Shown: positions 31,514 to 39,863, numbered from the stretch's first letter. The stretch: DNA of 39,986 nt from Spirochaetales bacterium (GCA_027306915.1 DAHUYW010000037.1:1-39986); one strand, 5' to 3'. Translations and numbers: made by a program. The notes: a model not told the origin generated them from the sequence alone.

Positions 31514-32989
31514 ATGGAACACGCTCCAGGAGAAGGGCGCCGGGCTCTCGGCAGAGCGGCGATCGCTTCCGTGTTTTTCCTTCTTCCGGTAACGATGTGG
31601 GCTCAGGTCACTGCGAGCACCTCGCCGGAAGAGGGGCTCCCGAGGCTTAGCCCGCAACCGTACGTCGCCGAGCTGAGCTCGGCTCCAGGCCCGCTTTCGC
31701 CCGCAACCCTCATCCGGGCAGCACTTCTCCTTTCCGGAGCGGATGAGCCCACGATCACTTCCGACACTGCACGGCTCGAAGGGATAATCGCCCGGCTCTC
31801 GCGAGAGGTGGCGCCCATGCGGGATTCCTACCTTCGGGGAGGGGCGGTGCTCGAGTATATGCACGCGCACCTTCTTACCTCGTACGACGCCACCCAGGCG
31901 AAGCTGGATACCCTCCTCGCGACCGGCCAATTTAACTGCGTTTCCTCGGCGGTGCTCTACCTCATCCTGGGCCGGGCGGTGGGCCTGCGCGTCGAAGCTG
32001 CCTACACGCCAGACCATGCCTTCTGCACCGTGGATGCAGGAGGAAAGCTCGTGGACGTCGAGACGACCAACCGGTATGGCTTCGATCCCGGCACGAAGAA
32101 GGCCTTTCGCGACGCCTTTGGGGAGACCGGATTCACCTATGTGCCTCCCGGCGACTATCTTCGCCGGAGCGCGACCGACGCGAAGGGCCTTCTCTCCTTC
32201 ATCCTGCAGGACAGAATGGCGCTCCTGGAGCAGCGACGCGACTTCGGAAAGGCGGTCGGCCTCGCGGTCGATCGTTATGCGCTCCTTCGCACGGATGGAG
32301 CCTACAACGACGGCGCCAACGAGATTGCTAACTACTGCTCCGCGCTGAATGACGAGGGGCGGTATTCCCAAGCGCTCGGGTTCCTGAAGAGTGCGACCCG
32401 CGCCTACGGTACGGCCCCGGTTCTCAGGAGGGCGGGAGCAATCCTCGCGCAGAATGAGGCCGCGAAGCTATCGAAGGAGAACGACTACGACCGGGCCCTT
32501 GGGGTGATTCGAGCGGCGCAGGCGGATGGTTGGATCGATGCCGCTCAGGCTTCCTCCCTGCGTTCGAGCGTGGCGGAGCGCAGGGTGATGACGCAGGGGC
32601 GCGCTCTGCCTTTCAGCGAGGCGGTTGCCGCCGCGACCAAAAGCTACCGCGACGGCGAGCTCCCGGAGACCTTCTACCGGGACTACCTCTACTCGCTGTA
32701 CGCCTCCGAAGCGCAAGCCCTGGCGGGTCGGGGCGACTACCTCGGCGCGGCGGCGCTCCTTGGCGAAGGCGAGCGTCTCGTTGGCGACCCGCGGCTTGCG
32801 CAGGGGAGGGCAATCTACCTGAACGACTATGCAGCGACGGTACACAACCGGTTTGCCGCCCTCTACAACGCAGGAAACGCGCGCGCAGCGATCCCGCTTC
32901 TCAAAGAGGCGCTGGTGACTCTGCCCGGTAACTCGATGCTCACCAACGATCTCCGGATGGCTGAGCAGGCGGCCGGAGCCGGACAGTAG
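31514..32989 (+). CDS. Exported transglutaminase-like protein with TPR-like C-terminus
   Basis: A 491-residue protein with a signal peptide (basic start, then AAIASVFFLLPVTMWAQ, cleavage near residue 30). A transglutaminase/papain-like core lies around 110-200 with a complete triad in order: Cys142 in FNCVSSAVLYLILGRAVGL, His168 in PDHAFC and Asp181 in LVDVETTNRYGF. This layout resembles the SirB1/transglutaminase-like group. The remaining 270 residues are helical repeats of TPR character (EGRYSQALGFLKSATRAYG, NAGNARAAIPLLKEAL). Activity unknown: a periplasmic protease, transamidase or scaffold are possible. No Shine-Dalgarno sequence precedes ATG 31514; a -10-like TAAAAT lies 6 nt upstream. 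The flgN promoter follows 28 bp after its stop, with no terminator seen. Confidence 0.8.
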   Translation: MEHAPGEGRRALGRAAIASVFFLLPVTMWAQVTASTSPEEGLPRLSPQPYVAELSSAPGPLSPATLIRAALLLSGADEPTITSDTARLEGIIARLSREVAPMRDSYLRGGAVLEYMHAHLLTSYDATQAKLDTLLATGQFNCVSSAVLYLILGRAVGLRVEAAYTPDHAFCTVDAGGKLVDVETTNRYGFDPGTKKAFRDAFGETGFTYVPPGDYLRRSATDAKGLLSFILQDRMALLEQRRDFGKAVGLAVDRYALLRTDGAYNDGANEIANYCSALNDEGRYSQALGFLKSATRAYGTAPVLRRAGAILAQNEAAKLSKENDYDRALGVIRAAQADGWIDAAQASSLRSSVAERRVMTQGRALPFSEAVAAATKSYRDGELPETFYRDYLYSLYASEAQALAGRGDYLGAAALLGEGERLVGDPRLAQGRAIYLNDYAATVHNRFAALYNAGNARAAIPLLKEALVTLPGNSMLTNDLRMAEQAAGAGQ

Positions 32990-33016
32990 CCGCTCGAAGC
33001 ACCTGCGACAATCGGC

Positions 33017-33043
33017 TAATTCTCTTTACCTTTCCGCCGATCA
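33017..33043 (+). promoter_or_regulatory. Sigma-28 (WhiG/FliA) type promoter of the flgN-csrA operon
   Basis: TAAT (33017-33020), a 15-bp spacer and GCCGATCA (33036-33043) compare with the flagellar sigma consensus TAAA-N15-GCCGATAA (three of four and seven of eight). It lies 24 nt before the flgN start, and AAGGAG (33052-33057) follows it. The window also encodes the matching sigma factor. Confidence 0.75.
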
Positions 33044-33066
33044 ATAGAGGTAAGGAGAAATAGGCA

Positions 33067-33567
33067 ATGACATCCACTCGCGAGGCCGAGTCGCTCGTGC
33101 GCGCAATGAATGACGAGAGGGAGCTGCTCGAGCGGATCATGGGACTCGAGACCCAGCTCAGGTCCTGCGTCGTCGAACGAAGTTGGGAGGGGTTGGAACG
33201 GACCGTTCGCGAGATCAGTCCGGTCGCCCAAAGGCTTACCGAGATCGAGGCGGCACGCGACGCGAGCTTCAAGGAGCTCCAAACGTTGTTGGCTGCCGGG
33301 CCGGAGGCCGGGTTCTATCAGATCATCGTTCTCCTGCCGGAGGCGGAGCGCGAGCGGATGGCGGAAGCCTACCGGCGCCTTCGAATCGCCGTTCTCGAGA
33401 TCCAAGGCGTCAACGCTACTATCGATGCCTATCTCAAGGCCGTTATCCAGACAGTGCATGACGCGCTCGGCGAGCTTTATCCCTTTCGAAAGGGCAAGAT
33501 CTATTCGCGCCGGGGAAAGGCGAAGCCGGTCCATTCGAACCCCATGATAGTGAGCCATAGGCTCTAG
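33067..33567 (+). CDS. flgN: Flagellar export chaperone FlgN
   Basis: A 166-residue, mostly helical, highly charged protein with the size, heptad-like pattern and position of FlgN: ESLVRAMNDERELLERIMGL at the start and AVLEIQGVNATIDAYLKAV in the second half. FlgN binds the C-termini of FlgK and FlgL and escorts them to the export gate. flgK starts 9 bp after its stop. Sequence conservation in FlgN is low, so the call rests on helical character and on the gene order flgN-flgK-flgL. AAGGAG lies 9 nt before ATG 33067 and a sigma-28-type promoter lies just upstream. The C-terminal 35 residues are basic (RKGKIYSRRGKAKP) and may be flexible. Confidence 0.82.
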   Translation: MTSTREAESLVRAMNDERELLERIMGLETQLRSCVVERSWEGLERTVREISPVAQRLTEIEAARDASFKELQTLLAAGPEAGFYQIIVLLPEAERERMAEAYRRLRIAVLEIQGVNATIDAYLKAVIQTVHDALGELYPFRKGKIYSRRGKAKPVHSNPMIVSHRL

Positions 33568-33576
33568 GAGCATCCA

Positions 33577-35454
33577 GTGGAATCTACATTCACAGGCATC
33601 GAGATCGGGAAGCGGAGCCTCGTCGCCGAGACCGTCGGTCTCACCACCGTCGGCCACAATCTGGCGAACGCCTCCACCGAGGGCTATAGCCGAGAGCGGG
33701 TGGAGATGAAGCCCTTCGATCCCATCTATATGCCGGATCTGACCCGCGAGGACACTCCCGGGCAGCTTGGCCAGGGGGTGGTCGTCGCCTCCATCAAGCG
33801 GGTGACCGACCGGTTCTTGGAAGAGCGCATCGTTGCCCAGGGAAGCTCGCAGGGCTACTGGAAGGCGCGCAACGACTATCTCCTGCAGGTGGAGCAGGTA
33901 TATAAGGAACCCAGCGACCTCTCCGTGAGAGGCCTCCTCGATAAGTTCTGGAGCTCCTGGCAGGAGCTTTCGGTATATCCGTCGCAGATATCGGCACGCG
34001 AGGCGGTCCTGCAGCGCGGACAGGCCCTCGTGGACGGCATCCACCGCAACTACCGCGCGCTTCACGAAATCCGCAACATGCTCGAGCAGGATGTCCAGGC
34101 GACCGTCCGTCAGGCCAACGAGATGATGACCAACATAGCCGCGCTCAACAAGCGGATTGTTCAGGTCAAGGCCATGGGGGACAACCCGAACGACCTTCTC
34201 GACCAGCGCGACCTCCTGGTGCGCAAGCTCTCTGAGCTCCTCCCCATCACGATCGACAGCCGCGACCCGCAGGCCTTCAACGTTCACATCGGGGGTATGC
34301 AGCTCATCCAGGGTGATATCGTGCACTACCTGAAGGCGGCGCCCAATATCCCGAACGAGGGCTACTCCGACGTGGTCTGGGCCGATTCGGGCGACAAGGT
34401 GAACCTCACCGGAGGGAAGCTCGCAGCCCTGGTTCAGCTTCGGGACGGCGACGTACGCCAGGAGATCCAGAAGCTTGACAACATGACCATGAACTTCGCG
34501 GACATGGTCAATGAGATTCACAAGAAGGGCTACGGCTTGGACGGAAAGACGGGGTTGGACTTCTTCAAGGAGTACCCCTTCGTCAACAACGTCCTCGGCA
34601 ACTACGACCGGAGCGGGAACGGAGTCTTCGACTCCACCTACCTCTTCCGGATTACCGGGGCAAATGTCCTTTCAGCGAAGCAGCAGATCGGCCTGGAAGG
34701 CACCATCACCCTCTCGGGTCCGACTGGCGACATTGCAGTTCCCTACCATCCGACCGACACCGTCGGCGAGGTGGTAAAGCGCATCAACGACTCGGGCGCC
34801 GAGGTAGTCGCCGTGCTGGGTCCCGACGGGCACCTCAGCCTGAAGGCAACCCCGTCGCAGTCGACCGCGGATCCTGACTTCGTCATTCGCCACATCCAGG
34901 ACTCGGGTCAGTTCCTGGTCGGCTACGCGGGAATACTCAAAGGCTCGGGCGCGGCGGGGGCCTATGATTGGGGACACACCGATGCTGTTGCCTCCCTTCA
35001 GGGGGGAGGCCTGCGCTACGCGGTCGCCCCGCTCGCACATCCCTCGGCGTGGATAGAGGTGAACCACGAGATAGCTCGAAGCCCGGTAAGCATCGCTGCG
35101 GGACTCGGGCGGGACGGCCAGCCCGCCGAGCCGGGCGACGGAAGCGCAGCCCTCGCGATTGCAGCCCTTCGAACCAAACCGGTCATGATCGGCAGGCTGA
35201 TGAGCTTCGACGAGTTTTTCTCAAGCTCGGTCGCCGACATCGGGTTGAAAGGGCAGACCGCGCAGGCAACCCTCAACACCGAGAATGCGATAATGAAGGA
35301 TCTCAACGACAGGCGCGCCGCGATCTCCGGTGTGAACATCGACGAGGAGCTGTCGAACATGATCAAGTTTCAACACGGCTACGAGGCGGCGGCGCGCTTC
35401 ATCAGCGTAATGGACGGAATGCTCAATACGCTCATCAACAAGATGGGAGTCTAG
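33577..35454 (+). CDS. flgK: Flagellar hook-associated protein 1, FlgK
   Basis: A 625-residue axial protein of the hook-filament junction. The N-terminal D0 region includes the family motif TVGHNLANASTEGYSRERV (about 22-40), followed by long helices (LSVRGLLDKFWSSWQELSVYP). The C-terminal D0 helix ends ELSNMIKFQHGYEAAARFIS and DGMLNTLINKMGV. The middle is variable beta-rich domain. The start is GTG 33577 with AGGAG (33566-33570) 6 nt upstream; no ATG fits the conserved N-terminus. FlgK is exported without cleavage through the flagellar type III system, with FlgN as chaperone. It sits between flgN and flgL. Confidence 0.95.
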   Translation: MESTFTGIEIGKRSLVAETVGLTTVGHNLANASTEGYSRERVEMKPFDPIYMPDLTREDTPGQLGQGVVVASIKRVTDRFLEERIVAQGSSQGYWKARNDYLLQVEQVYKEPSDLSVRGLLDKFWSSWQELSVYPSQISAREAVLQRGQALVDGIHRNYRALHEIRNMLEQDVQATVRQANEMMTNIAALNKRIVQVKAMGDNPNDLLDQRDLLVRKLSELLPITIDSRDPQAFNVHIGGMQLIQGDIVHYLKAAPNIPNEGYSDVVWADSGDKVNLTGGKLAALVQLRDGDVRQEIQKLDNMTMNFADMVNEIHKKGYGLDGKTGLDFFKEYPFVNNVLGNYDRSGNGVFDSTYLFRITGANVLSAKQQIGLEGTITLSGPTGDIAVPYHPTDTVGEVVKRINDSGAEVVAVLGPDGHLSLKATPSQSTADPDFVIRHIQDSGQFLVGYAGILKGSGAAGAYDWGHTDAVASLQGGGLRYAVAPLAHPSAWIEVNHEIARSPVSIAAGLGRDGQPAEPGDGSAALAIAALRTKPVMIGRLMSFDEFFSSSVADIGLKGQTAQATLNTENAIMKDLNDRRAAISGVNIDEELSNMIKFQHGYEAAARFISVMDGMLNTLINKMGV

Positions 35455-35458
35455 AAGT

Positions 35459-36703
35459 ATGTACAGGGTTAGCACGAACATGTCGAACGACGACATGAGC
35501 TACTGGCTTCGCATCCGCGAGCACCAGCTCAATAATCTCGACAACCAGATGGGCAGCCAGACTCGACTTCTCAATCTGCGGGACGATCCCATCGCGGCTG
35601 CGCACGCCGTGCGCTTCGAATCGCGGATTACGCGACTAGACCGCTATCAGAAGAACGTGAACACGGTCATCGATACGAACAACGTTGCGGACGGTTATCT
35701 CAAGTCCGCCACCGAGATCATGCAGCGAGTCCGCGAGATCGCAGTCGAGGGCGCGAACGGAACCTTCACCAAGAGCGACCTCAACGCGATGGGGCAGGAG
35801 GTGAACCAGCTCCTGGACCAGCTCGTTCAGATCGCCAATGCCCGGACTCCCGACGGCTCCACCCTTTTCGCGGGCGAGCGAGACCTGAGCCTCGCGTTCC
35901 GCACGATTTCCGGCGTCGTACCCGGAGCCTCGCGGGAGGTGCTCACGAATGTCGACTACACCGGCACCATCGGCGAGAACATGGTACAGATCGGCGACGG
36001 GAGCAAGATTCAGCAGAATCTACCTGGAAACCGGGTATTCTGGGCCGAGCAGCAGCAGATCATCTCGAACATCAATGCGACCGCCTACGTCGTTCAAGAC
36101 CCGTCCCAGATAGCCATTGACGGTCACGTTATCGATCTTGCTGCGGGGGACAACGTGGCCGCCATCATCGCCAAAATCAACAATTCCGGCGCCTCGGTGA
36201 GGGCAAGCCTCGATCCGGTCAAGAACTCCTTGGTGCTCTCGACCACCGCCCCCCACCAGCTCTGGCTGCGGGACGTCAGTGGAAACGTCCTCCAAGGGCT
36301 CGGGGTGCTCAGCCAGATTGGCGGCGAGCCCCCCCACAACATGGCGGCCGATGCTCGGGTGTCCGGAGGATCGCTTTTCGACATGGTGATAGCGCTCCGC
36401 AACGATCTCTACCAGGGTGACTCAGTCGACATTGGCGGATCGGCTCTGAAGGGGATCGACGAGGGGCTCAACAACCTGCTGTCTGCACGCGCCGAATTGG
36501 GCGCAATCAACGAGCGGCTGAAGGGTGTGAGCGGCCAGATCGCCTATGAGATTCCCGTCGTCCAACAGGAGAACTCGCGAGCCGTCGACCTCGACATCAC
36601 GAAGGCGATAACCGAGCTCAAGATGCTCGAATACACCCACACCGCCGCGCTGCAGACCGCGGCCCGCATTCTTCCGCCCACTCTCCTTGACTTTTTGAGA
36701 TAG
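35459..36703 (+). CDS. flgL: Flagellar hook-associated protein 3, FlgL
   Basis: A 414-residue flagellin-like junction protein. The N-terminal coiled-coil D0/D1 region includes MYRVSTNMSNDDMSYWLRIR, LRDDPIAAAHAVRFESRI and DGYLKSATEIMQRVREIAVE; the C-terminal pair helix includes DITKAITELKMLEYTHTAAL and ends LPPTLLDFLR. The central part (about 150-330) is a variable beta domain, longer than in enteric FlgL. It joins FlgK to the filament. It starts 4 bp after flgK; the ribosome site is weak (GGGAG at about 35445), so it may rely on coupling. fliW starts 2 bp after its stop. Confidence 0.93.
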   Translation: MYRVSTNMSNDDMSYWLRIREHQLNNLDNQMGSQTRLLNLRDDPIAAAHAVRFESRITRLDRYQKNVNTVIDTNNVADGYLKSATEIMQRVREIAVEGANGTFTKSDLNAMGQEVNQLLDQLVQIANARTPDGSTLFAGERDLSLAFRTISGVVPGASREVLTNVDYTGTIGENMVQIGDGSKIQQNLPGNRVFWAEQQQIISNINATAYVVQDPSQIAIDGHVIDLAAGDNVAAIIAKINNSGASVRASLDPVKNSLVLSTTAPHQLWLRDVSGNVLQGLGVLSQIGGEPPHNMAADARVSGGSLFDMVIALRNDLYQGDSVDIGGSALKGIDEGLNNLLSARAELGAINERLKGVSGQIAYEIPVVQQENSRAVDLDITKAITELKMLEYTHTAALQTAARILPPTLLDFLR

Positions 36704-36705
36704 CC

Positions 36706-37158
36706 ATGCGACTGGTCACGAAGCCATTCGGTGAGATTGAGGTCGACGAGAGGCAGCGCATTCACTTCCCCTTTGGCATCTTCGGTTTCGAGAGCCTGCA
36801 CGAGTATGTTCTCCTCGATTCCTCGCGGCCGCCATTCTATTGGCTGCAGTCGGTCGAGCGCCCCGAGATAGCCTTTGTCCTGATCGACCCGAAGGTATTC
36901 CGGCCGGAGTACGTGCCGGAGGTGGCGGCGCCGGAGCTAGAGGATATCGATCTCAAGGATCTGAGCGACATGCTGGTTTTTGCGATCGTGACCGTTCCGC
37001 AGGATCAGGCGCTGATGACTGCAAATCTCCAAGGGCCCATCATCATCAATCGCCATACGAAGCGCGGGCGGCAGTCGATAAGTCTCAATCCGAGATGGAA
37101 GGTGCGCCACTACATTCTCGACGAGCTGGCGCAAAAGGCATCGGACGAAGCATGCTGA
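36706..37158 (+). CDS. fliW: Flagellar assembly factor FliW
   Basis: A 150-residue protein. FliW is a beta-barrel that binds CsrA and relieves CsrA repression until flagellin displaces it. Visible family segments are [20 protein letters not shown] at the start, [20 protein letters not shown], and [17 protein letters not shown] near the end. The C-terminus ([12 protein letters not shown]) overlaps the csrA start by 7 bases, the usual fliW-csrA arrangement, so both proteins are made together. Its flagellin target was not found in this window. Confidence 0.95.
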   Translation: MRLVTKPFGEIEVDERQRIHFPFGIFGFESLHEYVLLDSSRPPFYWLQSVERPEIAFVLIDPKVFRPEYVPEVAAPELEDIDLKDLSDMLVFAIVTVPQDQALMTANLQGPIIINRHTKRGRQSISLNPRWKVRHYILDELAQKASDEAC

Positions 37159-37427
37159 TCCTCGCCCGCAAGACCAACGAGAGCATCATCATCGGGGATG
37201 ATATCGTCGTCTCGGTCGTCGACATCAAGGGCGAGCAGGTGAAGCTCGGGATTACCGCCCCGCGGCACGTCAAGGTCTACCGTCAGGAGGTCTATGCGGC
37301 GATCCAGGCCGAAAATCAGGCCGCAGCAAGCGGGACCGCCGAGCTTCCCATCCTGGAGCATCTTGTGGACAAGCGGGGGGCAGGCAAGCCCCCCCCTACC
37401 GATCGCTCGAATTCCACCGACGACTGA
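37152..37427 (+). CDS. csrA: RNA-binding translational regulator CsrA
   Basis: A 91-residue protein starting [20 protein letters not shown], with Arg6 and the second RNA-contact segment [15 protein letters not shown] both present. CsrA dimers bind GGA motifs near ribosome sites, classically repressing flagellin translation; FliW antagonises it allosterically. The core is about 60 residues; this protein has a tail of some 30 residues ([17 protein letters not shown] onward), longer than in E. coli but common where FliW is present. The start ATG 37152 overlaps the fliW stop. The last 32 bases overlap the 3' end of the convergent HD-GYP gene, and a GC-only hairpin lies in the tail coding sequence. 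Confidence 0.95.
   Translation: MLILARKTNESIIIGDDIVVSVVDIKGEQVKLGITAPRHVKVYRQEVYAAIQAENQAAASGTAELPILEHLVDKRGAGKPPPTDRSNSTDD
37375..37394. repeat. GC-only hairpin in the csrA 3' coding end
   Basis: GGGGGGC (37375-37381) and GCCCCCC (37388-37394) form a 7-bp all-GC stem with the loop AGGCAA; the C run extends to 37396. It lies in the csrA tail, directly before the stop of the convergent gene. No U tract follows on either strand, so it may act as a transcription pause, an RNA-end block or nothing. Confidence 0.6.
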
Positions 37428-38478
37428 AGATCTCCCCGAAAGAATCCTGGTTCTGCTCGAAGACCTTTGCGAGAGCGGGATCAAAGTGAGTCCCCGATTC
37501 CGCGAGAATCTCCTCGCATGCGCGCCCGTGGCTGTAGGCAGGCTTGTAGCTGCGGGGCATTCGCAGCGCGTCATACACGTCGGCGATCGCGACTATTCTC
37601 GCCGCAAGGGGGATGGTGGTTCCGACGAGAGCGTATGGGTAACCGGAGCCGTTCCAGCACTCGTGGTGGGAAAGGGCTATCTGCCGCGCCCTTGGATTGG
37701 GGTAGGTGCTAAGAATGAAGGCGCCGTTGAAGGTGTGCTCCTTCATGATGGTCCACTCCCAGTCGAGCAGGGGCCCGGGCTTGTGGAGGATCGAATCTGG
37801 GGTTCCGATCTTCCCCACATCATGCATCTCGGCGATGAAGTCGATCTCGTCGACGAAGTCCCGGTCGATTTCCTCGTACCCGCTGGTTTGATAGAGGGCC
37901 TGGGCGATGACCCTCGAGTACTCACCCACGCGCTGGACGTGCTGTCCCGTGTCATCGTCCTTCAGGCGCGAAGCCTCAAGAAGGCTCATGAAAGTGCCGC
38001 GAAGGATGGACCGTATCTGATCGGTGATGATGTCGAGAACTCCGATATAGCCGCGAGGGAGGTTGCTCGTCGGCAATGCGAGCGGGGATATCATCAGATT
38101 CGCAATGATGGCGGGGAAGTCCCTCGCCCGCGCCTCGACGCGGCCCCGCCACGAGAATCCCGTTTCCGCCGATCGCGTGTGGCGAAACAGCTGCTCCACC
38201 TTGTCGGCATCCAGATAGGACTGGAAGGGCCCCACAATCGACGTGCCGATCACTGGCCTGCCCCTCCCGAAGAGAGCGAGGAAGCCTTCGTTTGCCCAGG
38301 CAATCCGCAGCGTGTGGTCGAGGAGCACAAAGGGAAAGCTGCTTGTGCGATAGCACTCGATAAACGCGAACGCGCTCGTCTCGCGGAGGAGACCCTCGTC
38401 GAGGAGGTCCTCCTGGTCCGTGTCGGGGATAGGCTCAAGGCGCGCAAAATCGGTTTCGTGCGATTCCGTTCTACCCAT
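37396..38478 (-). CDS. PAS and HD-GYP domain protein (cyclic-di-GMP phosphodiesterase type)
   Basis: A 360-residue signalling protein. A PAS-like domain lies at about 48-150 ([21 protein letters not shown]). The HD-GYP domain spans about 165-350 with all usual signatures: [53 protein letters not shown] and [15 protein letters not shown] proteins hydrolyse cyclic di-GMP, which would link this gene to motility control; activity is predicted, not shown. No membrane segment, so it is likely cytoplasmic. ATG 38478 is chosen because it yields [10 protein letters not shown] and overlaps the tsaB stop by 8 nt; earlier in-frame starts lie inside tsaB. It is the last gene of the minus-strand run. Confidence 0.88.
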   Translation of the reverse strand: MGRTESHETDFARLEPIPDTDQEDLLDEGLLRETSAFAFIECYRTSSFPFVLLDHTLRIAWANEGFLALFGRGRPVIGTSIVGPFQSYLDADKVEQLFRHTRSAETGFSWRGRVEARARDFPAIIANLMISPLALPTSNLPRGYIGVLDIITDQIRSILRGTFMSLLEASRLKDDDTGQHVQRVGEYSRVIAQALYQTSGYEEIDRDFVDEIDFIAEMHDVGKIGTPDSILHKPGPLLDWEWTIMKEHTFNGAFILSTYPNPRARQIALSHHECWNGSGYPYALVGTTIPLAARIVAIADVYDALRMPRSYKPAYSHGRACEEILAESGTHFDPALAKVFEQNQDSFGEIFSRRWNSSDR

Positions 38479-39145
38479 GAGGTTCTCGCCGCTGCGCGGG
38501 AAGCTCGGCCTCGCTTGGACGAAGATACACGGGCCCAGCATCGTCAGGCTCTCCCCCGTAGCGGTCAAAACGATCGAGACCGAGCCTGATGAGGTTTCCC
38601 GCGTGACCTGCCCGATACCCGGGATCGACCGTCCACCCGGTACGGCCGCGGAGGCTCTCCGCAAAGAGCGGAGCGGCCGGTCCGGTGAGAAGCACCCGAT
38701 CGTAGGACTCAATTGCCGCCACCAGACCGCTCGGAGTGATATCCATGTCGGCCGTGAGCCGCTCGCCGCGGCGAAAGAGGGCCGCATAGAACTGATGCTT
38801 GCGCGCGTCGATAATCGGCACCACTATGCCGTCGAAGAAAGAAAGACCGAAGGCAAGCGCCTCGAGCGTCGGGACCGCGACGAGCGAGCCGCCGCATCCT
38901 GCCGCAAGGCCCTTGGCAGTCGCCATCCCAATGCGAAGCCCCGTAAAGGAGCCGGGCCCCTTCATGCACACGACGAGATCGAAATGCCGGGGTACTCGAG
39001 CGAGTCCCACGAGCCCGTCGACCGCGGGCATGAGGTACTCGGATGCTTTAAGGCCGGCTACGAGGGTCGTCTCGGCCTGACTCGCCTCGGTCGAAAGTGC
39101 CACGCTCAAGACCTCGGTGGCGGTGTCGAGCGCGAGGACGGTCAC
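38471..39145 (-). CDS. tsaB: tRNA t6A biosynthesis protein TsaB
   Basis: A 224-residue ASKHA-fold protein starting MTVLALDTATEVLSVALS. The conserved segment GPGSFTGLRIGMATAKGLA is diagnostic for TsaB/YeaZ, and PIIDARKHQFYAALF follows. TsaB is the non-catalytic partner of TsaD in making threonylcarbamoyladenosine at position 37 of ANN-decoding tRNAs, together with TsaC and TsaE. The start is GTG 39143-39145, overlapping the tsaE stop as GTGA. tsaE directly upstream strengthens the call. TsaD and TsaC are not in the window. Confidence 0.95.
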   Translation of the reverse strand: MTVLALDTATEVLSVALSTEASQAETTLVAGLKASEYLMPAVDGLVGLARVPRHFDLVVCMKGPGSFTGLRIGMATAKGLAAGCGGSLVAVPTLEALAFGLSFFDGIVVPIIDARKHQFYAALFRRGERLTADMDITPSGLVAAIESYDRVLLTGPAAPLFAESLRGRTGWTVDPGYRAGHAGNLIRLGLDRFDRYGGEPDDAGPVYLRPSEAELPAQRREPHG

Positions 39146-39561
39146 GAATCGACCCCTTCAATGGTGATCCTGCGCGAGTCGTCTTCGCAAATCGACATGG
39201 TTACGCGAACCGTGTCGTCCGGCAGCCGAGCTGCCTTCTCCGGCCACTCGATGATCATGACCCCGGCATTCGAGATGATCTCTTCGAAACCCAACAGCTC
39301 GAGCTCCTCGGGGCTGCCAACGCGATAAAGGTCGGCATGGAAGAGGTCGAGCCGACCGGAGTACTCAGAGACGATAGTGAAGGTCGGGCTTGTGACCTCC
39401 TCCTGCACTCCAAGCGCCTGGGCGACACCCTTCGCAAAGGCGGTCTTGCCCGCGCCCAACGCCCCCGAGAGGGCAAGAACGCTTCCGGCGTGAAGCCTCT
39501 CGCCGATCTCCCGGCCCAGATCAATGGTTTGCGCCTCGTTTGTTGTGATACGGACGGTCAG
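39142..39561 (-). CDS. tsaE: tRNA t6A biosynthesis ATPase TsaE, apparent CTG start
   Basis: A 139-residue P-loop ATPase. Walker A GALGAGKT (about residues 32-39) is followed by SPTFTIVSEY, LFHADLYRV and VMIIEWPEKA, all typical of TsaE/YjeE. The family N-terminus, TVRITTNEAQTIDLGREIG, must be translated, yet no ATG, GTG or TTG precedes it in frame before a stop at 39586-39588. CTG 39559-39561 overlaps the upstream stop as CTGA, mirroring GTGA at the next junction, and GGGAGG lies 5 nt before it. A TTG at 39457-39459 would cut the Walker A motif. TsaE powers the TsaBD complex. The start call is inference from spacing and alignment. Confidence 0.9.
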   Translation of the reverse strand: MTVRITTNEAQTIDLGREIGERLHAGSVLALSGALGAGKTAFAKGVAQALGVQEEVTSPTFTIVSEYSGRLDLFHADLYRVGSPEELELLGFEEIISNAGVMIIEWPEKAARLPDDTVRVTMSICEDDSRRITIEGVDS

Positions 39562-39821
39562 AGAAGCCTCCCCGTCTTTTCCTGCTCAAGAATGTAGCTC
39601 TTCAGAGCGCCCAGAACTGGAACGACAGGATAGGGGATGTCTTCGAGGAGATTGATGGTTACGCCGATGGACCCCGTTGCCGAGCGCTCCAGTACGAAGG
39701 AGAGGCGGCACTCCACGTCGAGGTTGGTGTCGACCTCGACCACGGCCTTGCCCGAGTATTCGCCACGGTAGTGCAAAGGAGAATCCTTCTTGGCTATCTC
39801 CTTCAGACCGACGACTTTCAT
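39558..39821 (-). CDS. Conserved small protein upstream of tsaE, function unknown
   Basis: An 87-residue protein, MKVVGLKEIAKKDSPLHYRG at the start and ILEQEKTGRLL at the end. The middle alternates strands (KAVVEVDTNLDVECRLSFVLE) and contains TGSIGVTINLL. It has no membrane segment, cysteine pair or recognised catalytic motif. It is first in the tsaE-tsaB-HD-GYP run and overlaps tsaE by four bases (CTGA). I believe similar small genes sit beside tsaE in other spirochaetes, but I cannot verify this here. No Shine-Dalgarno sequence precedes ATG 39821; a promoter -10 ends 9 nt before it, so translation may be leaderless. Confidence 0.8.
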   Translation of the reverse strand: MKVVGLKEIAKKDSPLHYRGEYSGKAVVEVDTNLDVECRLSFVLERSATGSIGVTINLLEDIPYPVVPVLGALKSYILEQEKTGRLL

Positions 39822-39830
39822 AGCGCGCCT

Positions 39831-39859
39831 ATCCTACGTGAAAAGAGGCCCCCGGTCAA
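39831..39859 (-). promoter_or_regulatory. Promoter of the tsaE-tsaB operon, nearly leaderless
   Basis: On the minus strand TTGACC (39854-39859), a 17-bp spacer and TAGGAT (39831-39836). Only 9 nt separate the -10 from the ATG, leaving a leader of about 0-3 nt. Confidence 0.6.
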
Positions 39860-39863
39860 TTGT

